From NCBI GenBank assembly GCA_947589375.1, contig CANQAO010000006.1, positions 1 to 18,079 of the forward strand: a stretch of 18,079 bases of DNA, written 5' to 3'. Below are positions 6,385-12,147 of the stretch, one piece after another. The position numbers were made by a program, and so were the translations under genes. Numbering within the stretch: position 1 is the stretch's first letter; every line of letters begins with the position of its first letter. The stretch comes from an uncultured Bacilli bacterium. GTDB taxonomy: Bacteria; Bacillota_I; Bacilli_A; RF39; UBA660. The notes below the pieces were generated by a model that was given only the letters and a program-made list of their open reading frames with translations, had not been told where the DNA came from and ran no database searches.

Positions 6385-7425
6385 ATGTTAACATTACTAT
6401 ATTTTATTATAATTTTAGGTGTAATTATTTTTATTCATGAACTTGGACATTTTATCTTTGCTAAAAAATCTGGCATTTATGTTTATGAATTTTCACTAGG
6501 AATGGGTCCTAGAATATTCAAGTGGAATCGCAAAAACGATGAAACGGATTATTGTTTAAGACTATTTCCGATTGGTGGTTTTGTCCAGATGGCTGGTGAG
6601 GAAATTGAAGACGATAAATCAATTCCTAAAGATAAAAAATTTAATGCCAAAACTTTCGGTCAAAAATTTATGACCGTCATTGCCGGCATCATGATGAACT
6701 TTATTTTAGCTATCGTTTTACTATTTATTGTGGGTCTCGTAAATGGTGCGCCTCAAAATAAGGCGATAGTTGGTACCGTCACTCCTGATATGCCGGCCTA
6801 TGCTGCTGGCCTGCAAGAGGGCGATCATATTTTAAAACTTAATGGTCGTAATGCCAATACTAGTGATAAACTCACCCTTCAATTACAAGTATTTATGGGT
6901 GAGCCTATAACTTTAGAAGTTGAAAGAAATGGCAGCATCGAAAAAATCAAAATGCAGCCAACCGAGGTTAAAGAAAAAGGCAAAACCACTTATAAATATG
7001 GTTTTCAAATGAATGATGAAATTGAATATGGCTTTTTAGCTGCTTTAAAATATGCTTTTACGAAAACCTTTAGTTTAATTCATCAAATGTTATTTATTGT
7101 TTTCTATTTAATTACTGGACAGCTTGAATTAGGCTCACTTGCGGGACCTGTCGGTATATATAATGTTGTTGGTGATGCCGCTACTGCAGGCTTTATATCA
7201 CTTTTATATTTAACCGCCTATATCAGTATCAATGTCGGCTTTATTAACTTTTTACCAATTCCCGCTTTCGATGGTGGTAGAATCTTATTCTTAATTATCG
7301 AAAAAATAAAAGGATCACCGGTGGATCCAAAACTAGAAAACACCATTCATACTATTGGCTTTTTCTTACTAATGGCCTTAATGATATTGGTAACTTATAA
7401 CGATGTTATTAGATTAATTAAATAA
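6385..7425 (+). CDS. rseP: Site-2 intramembrane zinc protease RseP/RasP
   Basis: A site-2 protease that cuts membrane-embedded anti-sigma factors, leftover signal peptides and some division proteins within the bilayer. HELGH (18-22) in the first membrane helix holds two zinc ligands; NFLPIPAFDGGR (288-299) supplies D296 as the third. A second helix (about 100-118) contains the GIMMNF motif. One PDZ domain spans about 125-195, as in Gram-positive RasP (E. coli RseP has two). The length, 346 residues, is slightly short of B. subtilis RasP. AGGAGG overlaps the cdsA stop codon, so translation is coupled. A terminator at 7424 ends the operon. dxr, often between cdsA and rseP, is absent. Confidence 0.93.
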   Translation: MLTLLYFIIILGVIIFIHELGHFIFAKKSGIYVYEFSLGMGPRIFKWNRKNDETDYCLRLFPIGGFVQMAGEEIEDDKSIPKDKKFNAKTFGQKFMTVIAGIMMNFILAIVLLFIVGLVNGAPQNKAIVGTVTPDMPAYAAGLQEGDHILKLNGRNANTSDKLTLQLQVFMGEPITLEVERNGSIEKIKMQPTEVKEKGKTTYKYGFQMNDEIEYGFLAALKYAFTKTFSLIHQMLFIVFYLITGQLELGSLAGPVGIYNVVGDAATAGFISLLYLTAYISINVGFINFLPIPAFDGGRILFLIIEKIKGSPVDPKLENTIHTIGFFLLMALMILVTYNDVIRLIK

Positions 7426-7449
7426 ACCTATATTTTATAGGTTTTCTTA
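7424..7449 (+). terminator. Intrinsic terminator of the uppS operon
   Basis: AAACCTATA pairs with TATAGGTTT over a TTT loop, followed by TCTTAT. The stem begins inside the rseP stop codon. Confidence 0.75.
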
Positions 7450-7483
7450 TGCTTAAATTAGTGTATTTAAAGAAAAATAATGT

Positions 7484-7489
7484 TATAAT
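7484..7489 (+). promoter_or_regulatory. Probable -10 element of the ABC transporter operon
   Basis: A perfect TATAAT stands 18 bases before the ATG at 7508. At the expected -35 position (about 7461-7466) only GTGTAT is seen, so the -35 is weak or the promoter needs help. Confidence 0.5.
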
Positions 7490-7507
7490 TAGATTGGGGT
7501 GATAAAA

Positions 7508-8407
7508 ATGCTTAAAGTCGAAAACATTTCAAAATACTATGGTGATTTTTGCGCCGTGGATAATTTATCATTTACGGTATCACCCGGAGAAATCTTTGGG
7601 TTACTCGGGGTTAATGGGGCTGGTAAAACGACAACCTTTAGAATGATTATCGGCCTTTTAGAACCCGCACATGGTAAAGTTACTTTAGATGGTAAAAAAA
7701 TCGATTATAGTGTCACTGATACGATCGGCTTTTTAACAGAAGAGCGTAGCTTACTTACGAAACTTACAGTTAAAGAACAGTGTCATTACTATGGAATTTT
7801 AAAAGGCATGACTGTCAAAGAAATCGATGACCGTTTAGATGAACTATTAACTAAGTTTGGTATACCTAATTATAAAAACAAAAAAATAAAAGAACTTTCT
7901 AAAGGTAACCAACAGAAAATTCAATTTATTACGGCTATTTTAAATAAACCAAGATTACTTATTTGTGATGAACCATTTTCTGGTTTAGATCCTTTTAATG
8001 TTGAGCTTTTTAAAGAAGAATTAAAATCTATGGCTAAAAATGGTAGTATGATTATTTTTTCTACGCATCGCATGGAACATGTCGAATTATTTTGTAAAAA
8101 AATTGTGGTTTTAAAAGAAGGTAAAGATGTTTTAAGTGGTGACTTAAAAGATATTAAAAGAAAATATCGCAAGAAAAACATTTTAATTAAGGGTGATGTT
8201 GACATCGAGAAAATCAAAAAAATCGAAGGGGTCTTGGAAGTTATTACTAAACCCGATGAATATGAAATTAAAATAGCTGATGAAAGTGTAAAAGATAAAG
8301 TGTTTAAGATTGTTAGTAAAAGTCCTAATATTTCTAAATTTGTCGTCGAAGAACCATCACTTAATGAAATATTTATCGATAAGGTAGGTGAGACATATGA
8401 AAACTAA
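7508..8407 (+). CDS. ABC transporter ATP-binding protein (NatA/ABC-2 exporter type)
   Basis: A 299-residue ATPase that powers the permease encoded immediately downstream. Seen motifs: Walker A GVNGAGKTT (34-42), Q-loop region FLTEERSLL where most ABC-2 exporters of this group have a P-E-E-R-G-L-Y-like block, signature LSKGNQQ (130-136), Walker B LLICDE (150-155), and the switch histidine H187. The C-terminal EPSLNEIFID motif after a regulatory domain of about 85 residues is typical of NatA-like proteins. The ATG at 7508 follows GGGGTGAT; the in-frame GTG at 7499 is part of that site and is rejected. It overlaps the permease gene by 11 bases. Substrate is not evident; sodium (NatAB), peptide or drug export are the family options. 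Confidence 0.9.
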   Translation: MLKVENISKYYGDFCAVDNLSFTVSPGEIFGLLGVNGAGKTTTFRMIIGLLEPAHGKVTLDGKKIDYSVTDTIGFLTEERSLLTKLTVKEQCHYYGILKGMTVKEIDDRLDELLTKFGIPNYKNKKIKELSKGNQQKIQFITAILNKPRLLICDEPFSGLDPFNVELFKEELKSMAKNGSMIIFSTHRMEHVELFCKKIVVLKEGKDVLSGDLKDIKRKYRKKNILIKGDVDIEKIKKIEGVLEVITKPDEYEIKIADESVKDKVFKIVSKSPNISKFVVEEPSLNEIFIDKVGETYEN

Positions 8408-9716
8408 GTTAAAATATTTAGTGAAAGTAAGCCTTGACCGTAAAATCAAAACTAAGTGGTTTGCCATTGCCAACATTTTACTTTTAGTATTAATTGTCGG
8501 TCTTATTAATATCGATAGTGTGATAAAAGTGTTTGGTGGCGATTTCAATAGTAAACAAGAAGTGTTTGTCATCGATAATTCGCATAAGACCTTTGATGTT
8601 TTAAAAAAACAAAATGATAATTATTCATCTATTTTTGCTTCTGATGATGGTTCACCATTTAAGATTAAAACGACAACCAAAAACGCGAAGACCTTACTTA
8701 AAGAGAAAAAACATCAAGAGGCTTGGGTCTTAGTTTTAGATAACGATAATGAAAACGTTTTAAAAGCTAAGCTTATTTCGGAAGGTTATATTAGTCCGAC
8801 TGATTATGCTGGCCTTACGACCATCATTAATAATGCTAAAAGTCAAATTGCTTTAGCTGAAAGTCACATCGATCCTAATGATTTAGCGAAAATTTCGAGT
8901 CCGATTGAAATTCAAAGAGAAGTTTTAGATAAAGATAAAAAAAGTGAAGATGAAAATATGCAGATGATTTTATCGACGATTTTTCCAGTTTTCATTTTAC
9001 CATTTTTTGCTTTAACTATTTTTCTCGTTCAAATGATTGGAGCTGAGGTCAACGATGAAAAAACAACTCGTGGTATGGAAATAATTATTTCGAATGTCTC
9101 ACCCAAAGTTCATTTACTATCCAAGGTCATTTCCAGCAATTTATTTGTGATTATTCAAGGCTTATTGTTGGTTTTATTTGGAGCGATTGGTTTAATTGTA
9201 AGAGGCTTTTTAGGTACCGGCAGTATTATGCAGATGACCAATTTAGATATTGGAAGTACGCTATCATCTATTTTACAAAGCGATATCGGTAGTCAGCTTA
9301 CGTATATTATTCCTTTAGCTTTACTGATGATGTTATTAACATTTATCGCTTATTCTTTATTAGCTGGCGTTTTAGCATCAATGACGACTAATATTGAAGA
9401 TTTTCAGCAGCTACAAACACCAATTATGATTATTTCTTTAGTGGGTTATTATTTAGCCGTTATGGCGGGAGTTTTCGAAGGATCATTATTTATTAAAGTA
9501 ATTGCTTTTGTGCCATTTATTTCCGCTATTTTAGCGCCATGTTTGCTGGTATTAGGGGAGTTTAGTATAATCGAGTTTGTAATTGCTATTATTTTAGTAA
9601 TTTTAACTATCTTTGTTTTAGTAAAATATGGTTTTAGAGTATATAAAGAGGGTATTTTAAATTATTCTTCTAAAGATTTGTGGAAGAAGATGTTTAAAGC
9701 TTTAAAAAGTAAATAA
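8397..9716 (+). CDS. ABC-2 type permease (NatB-like)
   Basis: A 439-residue membrane protein forming the channel for the ATPase encoded upstream. One helix lies near residues 20-38, then a large extracytoplasmic loop (about 40-190), then a cluster of about five helices from 195 to 420. After the second helix comes the ABC-2 family block VNDEKTTRGMEIIISN, the coupling segment of this group. The architecture matches YhaP/NatB-type exporters. The start ATG 8397 lies inside the end of the ATPase gene behind AAGGTAGGTGAG. The operon ends in a branched terminator at 9757. The substrate is unknown. Confidence 0.88.
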   Translation: MKTKLKYLVKVSLDRKIKTKWFAIANILLLVLIVGLINIDSVIKVFGGDFNSKQEVFVIDNSHKTFDVLKKQNDNYSSIFASDDGSPFKIKTTTKNAKTLLKEKKHQEAWVLVLDNDNENVLKAKLISEGYISPTDYAGLTTIINNAKSQIALAESHIDPNDLAKISSPIEIQREVLDKDKKSEDENMQMILSTIFPVFILPFFALTIFLVQMIGAEVNDEKTTRGMEIIISNVSPKVHLLSKVISSNLFVIIQGLLLVLFGAIGLIVRGFLGTGSIMQMTNLDIGSTLSSILQSDIGSQLTYIIPLALLMMLLTFIAYSLLAGVLASMTTNIEDFQQLQTPIMIISLVGYYLAVMAGVFEGSLFIKVIAFVPFISAILAPCLLVLGEFSIIEFVIAIILVILTIFVLVKYGFRVYKEGILNYSSKDLWKKMFKALKSK

Positions 9717-9756
9717 TTATATGGACAAATAGTTAAGTTTGACAATTGTAGAACAT

Positions 9757-9807
9757 AAAAACTCTCATCACCCCTTATAAATAAAGGGCAAAATGAGAGC
9801 TTTTTAA
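9757..9807 (+). terminator. Branched intrinsic terminator of the ABC operon
   Basis: The outer stem CTCTCAT/ATGAGAG (9762-9768 with 9793-9799) encloses an inner stem CCCTT/AAGGG; TTTTT follows at 9801. AAAA precedes the stem, so it may also work on the minus strand. Confidence 0.75.
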
Positions 9808-9846
9808 TTTCATAATCTAATAAACTGCACAATTTAGTATAAAACA

Positions 9847-9875
9847 CTGCGTAAAGAACGCTTGTTTAATATAAT
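9847..9875 (+). promoter_or_regulatory. Possible promoter of the 25-residue peptide gene
   Basis: A perfect TATAAT at 9870-9875; the -35 (CTGCGT at 9847-9852, spacer 17) is poor. It would give a leader of about 65 bases containing a hairpin that covers the ribosome-binding site. Confidence 0.35.
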
Positions 9876-9946
9876 GCTTATAGATACATTTGAAATATAT
9901 CAGGTGTTTTCCCTTTCAATTATCAAAAAATAAGAGAAAGGTGTTT

Positions 9947-10024
9947 ATGACAAAAAGAGAAATATCTCTATTTATTATAATTCTACTATTATTCTTTATA
10001 GTAATCACCTTACTATTTAAATAA
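9947..10024 (+). CDS. Small single-helix membrane peptide (25 residues), unknown
   Basis: An ORF of 25 codons: four charged/polar residues at the N-terminus (T-K-R-E), then about 18 consecutive hydrophobic residues (I/L/F/V), then T-L-L-F-K. That is one short membrane helix with positive charges at both ends. A ribosome-binding site (GAGAAAGGTG, 9934-9943) precedes the ATG. CCTTTC at 9912-9917 can pair with GAAAGG at 9936-9941 and so hide that site. A dedicated terminator follows. Size, hydrophobicity and sheltered translation resemble type I toxins or small membrane regulators; no antisense RNA promoter was recognised, so the role is open. The short length means it could also be chance, but its promoter, site and terminator together argue for a gene. 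Confidence 0.45.
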   Translation: MTKREISLFIIILLLFFIVITLLFK

Positions 10025-10025
10025 T

Positions 10026-10068
10026 AAAAACATCTGATTCGCACAATCAAATGTATCCTTTTTTATTT
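10026..10068 (+). terminator. Intrinsic terminator of the small peptide gene
   Basis: ACAT-TGATT pairs with AATCA-ATGT (one mismatch) around CGCAC, followed by CCTTTTTTATTTT. Confidence 0.65.
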
Positions 10069-10101
10069 TATGCAAGTTTCCTTGACATATTCATAATACA
10101 C

Positions 10102-10127
10102 AAAAAAGAACTTTTGGCAAGTTTTCT
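10102..10127 (-). terminator. Probable terminator of tRNA-Leu on the minus strand
   Basis: Read on the minus strand, AACTT pairs with AAGTT around a short loop and six T residues follow (AAAAAA at 10102-10107 on the plus strand). The stem is weak, but it is placed right after the tRNA. Confidence 0.5.
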
Positions 10128-10164
10128 ATATTAAAGTCCAAAATAGTTCGGACCAATTTCCCTC

Positions 10165-10250
10165 TGGTGCAGAGGAGGAGACTTGAACTCCCACGGGACT
10201 ATTCCCACTACCCCCTCAAAGTAGCGCGTCTACCATTCCGCCACCCCTGC
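10165..10250 (-). tRNA. tRNA-Leu, anticodon GAG
   Basis: On the minus strand an 86-base cloverleaf. The acceptor stem is GCAGGGG/CCTCTGC (one G-T pair), and the 3' end ACCA is encoded. The anticodon stem CTACT/GGTAG holds loop TTGAGGG with anticodon GAG (reads CUC and CUU). A long variable arm (GGGA/TCCC around a short loop) marks a class II tRNA, and the T-loop reads TTCAAGT. It has its own promoter at 10267-10295 and stands alone rather than in a tRNA cluster. Confidence 0.97.
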
Positions 10251-10266
10251 AGCTCCTACAAGTTAT

Positions 10267-10295
10267 ATTATACTAAACTCTTTCCAAACAAGCAA
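10267..10295 (-). promoter_or_regulatory. Promoter of tRNA-Leu
   Basis: On the minus strand TTGCTT (plus 10290-10295) and a perfect TATAAT (plus 10267-10272), spacer 17. Transcription would begin about ten bases before the mature tRNA 5' end. Confidence 0.75.
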
Positions 10296-10406
10296 GCATG
10301 AAACTAAAATTATAAAAATAAATATTAAAAGCAAATAGATTTATATTAAGATTATGCCATTTGTTTTATCATTTTTATCAAATTTCTTTAATATTTAGAA
10401 ATTTTA

Positions 10407-10415
10407 TGTTATATT
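10407..10415 (+). promoter_or_regulatory. Possible extended -10 promoter in the 10296-10523 gap
   Basis: TGT-TATATT fits an extended -10 element; no good -35 was seen. It would transcribe a leader of about 100 bases, the 78-residue ORF and possibly tRNA-Thr. The rest of the gap is A/T-rich; AGAAC/GTTCT (10422-10426 with 10442-10446) is the only stem noted. Confidence 0.35.
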
Positions 10416-10523
10416 ATATATAGAACTGATATTTATTAGTTGTTCTTTTAGATATAAATGTTCAAAATAGGTGTTTTGTAAAAAATAGAAAAAAGACAAA
10501 TCAATCAAACTAAAAAAGATACT

Positions 10524-10760
10524 ATGTCTTATAATGATTTATTATTTAAATATTTTTTAACTAATAATAAATGGGTTAAGGGTCCGGATTTTGAAAGAAA
10601 GTTTGGAATTAGCCGTAAAAAGTATGGTCCATTAACTTTATATTATACAAATGATTTTCATATAGGTTTGCCCAAAGAACTTGGCTATATAATTTGGAAA
10701 ATTAATGATACTAAACATGGTTTTGAAACTACTAAAGAAGAAAAACAATTCAAAAAGTAG
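10524..10760 (+). CDS. Hypothetical 78-residue protein
   Basis: I do not recognise this small basic protein. It has no membrane segment or signal peptide. The sequence is rich in Lys, Tyr and Phe, with FERKFGISRKKYGPL in the middle that could be a DNA-contacting helix; that is only a guess. No clear ribosome-binding site precedes the ATG (upstream reads CTAAAAAAGATACT), which lowers confidence that it is translated. The stop is followed at once by a hairpin and then tRNA-Thr 22 bases later, so ORF and tRNA may share a transcript. It may be a small standalone gene or a remnant of a longer one. Confidence 0.4.
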   Translation: MSYNDLLFKYFLTNNKWVKGPDFERKFGISRKKYGPLTLYYTNDFHIGLPKELGYIIWKINDTKHGFETTKEEKQFKK

Positions 10761-10780
10761 AAAGATAAAATCTTTCTTAT
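10760..10780 (+). terminator. Hairpin between the 78-residue ORF and tRNA-Thr
   Basis: GAAAGAT pairs with ATCTTTC over AAA, followed by TTAT. The T-run is too short for a sure terminator; it may instead mark the processing site of the tRNA 5' end. Confidence 0.4.
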
Positions 10781-10782
10781 AT

Positions 10783-10858
10783 GCCGAAGTAGCTCAGCTG
10801 GTAGAGCAACTGTCTCGTAATCAGTAGGTCGCAGGTTCGATTCCTGTCTTCGGCACCA
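10783..10858 (+). tRNA. tRNA-Thr, anticodon CGT
   Basis: A 76-base cloverleaf with acceptor GCCGAAG/CTTCGGC, D-arm GCTC/GAGC, anticodon loop CTCGTAA (anticodon CGT, reads ACG), T-arm GCAGG/CCTGT with TTCGATT, and encoded ACCA. The anticodon stem ACTGT/TCAGT has a T-T mismatch at the pair next to the loop (31:39). A terminator follows at 10871. Confidence 0.96.
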
Positions 10859-10870
10859 TTATAATCATTA

Positions 10871-10910
10871 ACTCAAACTTTTCACATAATTTGAATAGTT
10901 TGAGTTTTTA
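10871..10910 (+). terminator. Intrinsic terminator of tRNA-Thr
   Basis: ACTCAAACT pairs perfectly with AGTTTGAGT (10897-10905) and TTTTA follows. Confidence 0.8.
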
Positions 10911-10979
10911 TATATAAAAATTTATGGTAAAATAATATATATTCGAAAAACTTTAAAAAATGGAAGGGGGGATAAAACT

Positions 10980-11687
10980 ATGAAAACATATATTGTCTTA
11001 GACGAATCAGGAGCAATGCATTTAAAAAATGAACGTTATTTTGTTATTGCTGGATTTATGACAAGAGAGCTCCATAAAGTTACTTCCGCCCATAAAAGAA
11101 TTGAAGAAATTGTAAAACAAAGAAAAAATATTCCAATTAATCAAAAAATCGAATTAAAATCTTCAAAAATTAATGATAGCCAGCAAGCATTATTTTTAAA
11201 TGAATTATATGAGCTATCAGGTGTTGTTCCAATAGCTATTATAATTGATAAAGATAATTTATCTAAATTTGCGGCTTCAGAAAATATTGCTTATAATTTT
11301 TTTGTTAAAAATCTACTAAAATATTTATTTAAATGTAATATACCGATATTACAAACTAATAATATAGAGTTAAGAGTAGATAATCGGAATACTTCTGTAA
11401 AAACATTAAAAGATTTAGAAACTTTTTTACAATGGGAATTTGAACTTATGGATTTAGAAGTAAAAGTAAGATATTTAGATTCAAAAGATAACAGAGATGT
11501 ACAAATGGCAGACTATGTGGCTAATTTAGTGTGGAGAAAATATAATTGTCCAAATGAAGATTTGTCTAGAAGAGTTCCGCAATATTATAGAACGTATATT
11601 TCTAAATTTCCTTTTAAATTGTTTGGAAGCAATCCTACATTAAAACAAAAAGAAGTAGCAAAAAATGAAGAAAAATTGAAGAATTAG
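10980..11687 (+). CDS. DUF3800 family protein (predicted RNase H-like)
   Basis: 235 residues. The N-terminus has the hallmark strand YIVLDESG (D8, E9), followed by a second strand FVIAGF. ELKSSK at 58-63, D90, D134 in RVDNR, and the C-terminal DVQMADYVANLVW (Q175, D178) complete the DUF3800 pattern. The family is predicted to share the RNase H fold with acidic active-site residues; its biology is unsettled, and it is often found in accessory or defence-rich regions. The ATG at 10980 follows a very strong GGAAGGGGGG at 10962-10971. A structured RNA begins directly downstream, with its promoter starting at the base after the stop codon. It has no membrane segment, so it is cytosolic. The family call is firm; nuclease activity is inferred. 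Confidence 0.85.
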   Translation: MKTYIVLDESGAMHLKNERYFVIAGFMTRELHKVTSAHKRIEEIVKQRKNIPINQKIELKSSKINDSQQALFLNELYELSGVVPIAIIIDKDNLSKFAASENIAYNFFVKNLLKYLFKCNIPILQTNNIELRVDNRNTSVKTLKDLETFLQWEFELMDLEVKVRYLDSKDNRDVQMADYVANLVWRKYNCPNEDLSRRVPQYYRTYISKFPFKLFGSNPTLKQKEVAKNEEKLKN

Positions 11688-11715
11688 TTGTAAATTAATA
11701 AAAAAGTAGTATAAT
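11688..11715 (+). promoter_or_regulatory. Promoter of the DUF3800-adjacent structured RNA
   Basis: TTGTAA (11688-11693) and a perfect TATAAT (11710-11715), spacer 16. The -35 begins at the base after the DUF3800 stop codon. Confidence 0.7.
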
Positions 11716-11720
11716 ATTAT

Positions 11721-11838
11721 TAGAAGACCTTTGAGGTGTATCGAACCAAGCACTTTATGTGCGAATGTTCTAATCGTATGTTAAGTACGGGATTCCTCGG
11801 GCAAGAAAAGTAATTCAAATGGGTTACTTTTCTTTTTT
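11721..11838 (+). ncRNA. Structured small RNA next to DUF3800 (candidate DUF3800-type RNA motif)
   Basis: An RNA of about 118 bases bounded by a consensus-like promoter and an intrinsic terminator, with no ORF of note. A three-way junction can be drawn. P1 is GAGG/CCTC (11733-11736 with 11795-11798). P2 is GAAC/GTTC enclosing GCAC/GTGC (11743-11770). P3 is CGTA/TACG (11775-11778 with 11786-11789). I recall that conserved RNA structures near DUF3800 genes were reported and named DUF3800-I and onward, so the location is suggestive; I could not match this RNA to a specific one. It lacks SRP, 6S and tmRNA hallmarks. It could act as an RNA partner or regulator of the DUF3800 protein. Confidence 0.6.
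11803..11838 (+). terminator. Intrinsic terminator of the first structured RNA
   Basis: AAGAAAAGTAA pairs with TTACTTTTCTT (11 bp) around a ten-base loop and ends in a run of T residues. Confidence 0.8.
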
Positions 11839-11901
11839 GATATAATAGGAAAGTCATATAAGATTTCCAAAGAAAAATTAACAAAAAGTTAAATAAAATT
11901 A

Positions 11902-11930
11902 TTGATCATTACCCAAACATTTGTTATAAT
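11902..11930 (+). promoter_or_regulatory. Promoter of the second structured RNA
   Basis: TTGATC (11902-11907) and a perfect TATAAT (11925-11930) with a 17-base spacer. The first transcribed base should be near 11937. Confidence 0.75.
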
Positions 11931-11936
11931 TAGATT

Positions 11937-12120
11937 AACAAAGGTAGGGGGATGATAAAAATAAATAAAAACTAGAGAAATTATATTGATAAAAAACATT
12001 AAGTATAAGAACATAAATACGGTGGCGACCACCGGAAACTTATCTATGGAGAAACATCAGTTTCGGTGAAGTAGAAAAGCCTTACCGCGAGGTAAGGCAG
12101 CCAAATTTATTTGGTTTTGT
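11937..12120 (+). ncRNA. Second structured RNA with competing helices, family not identified
   Basis: About 184 bases from a good promoter to a terminator. The first 80 bases are A-rich. Then come helix A, CGGTGG/CCACCG with a CGA loop (12020-12034); helix B, GAAACT/AGTTTC (12035-12064); and helix C, GCCTTACC/GGTAAGGC closed by a GCGA tetraloop (12079-12098). Helix B can grow to nine pairs with one bulged G (ACC + GAAACT with AGTTTC + GGT) only if helix A opens, so A and extended B exclude each other. Size and phylum would fit the raiA motif of Firmicutes, but I cannot confirm that. It is either a free small RNA or the attenuated leader of the DUF1848 gene 28 bases further on. Confidence 0.6.
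12099..12120 (+). terminator. Intrinsic terminator of the second structured RNA
   Basis: CCAAA pairs with TTTGG over TTTA (seven pairs including A-T and G-T at the base), followed by TTTTGTTCTG. Confidence 0.65.
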
Positions 12121-12147
12121 TCTGTTACAATAAGTGTAGGTGGTTAG

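Noticed and set aside
9739..9767. TTGACA after the ABC permease as a promoter
   Set aside because: No -10 element at 16-18 bases; the region is the start of a terminator.
10082..10115. TTGACA at 10082 as a plus-strand promoter
   Set aside because: No -10 box at a suitable distance, and transcription would run antisense into tRNA-Leu.
10165..10858. tRNA genes as phage/island attachment sites
   Set aside because: No second copy of either tRNA 3' end and no integrase gene in the window.
11952..11975. Seven-codon leader peptide ORF at the 5' end of the second RNA
   Set aside because: The ATG sits directly on the G-run that would be its ribosome-binding site, and no regulatory codon pattern is seen.
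11721..12120. SRP RNA, 6S RNA, tmRNA or RNase P RNA
   Set aside because: The conserved cores (for example the SRP GGAAGG/AGCAGC hairpin, a tmRNA tRNA-like end, long 6S bulged stem) are absent.
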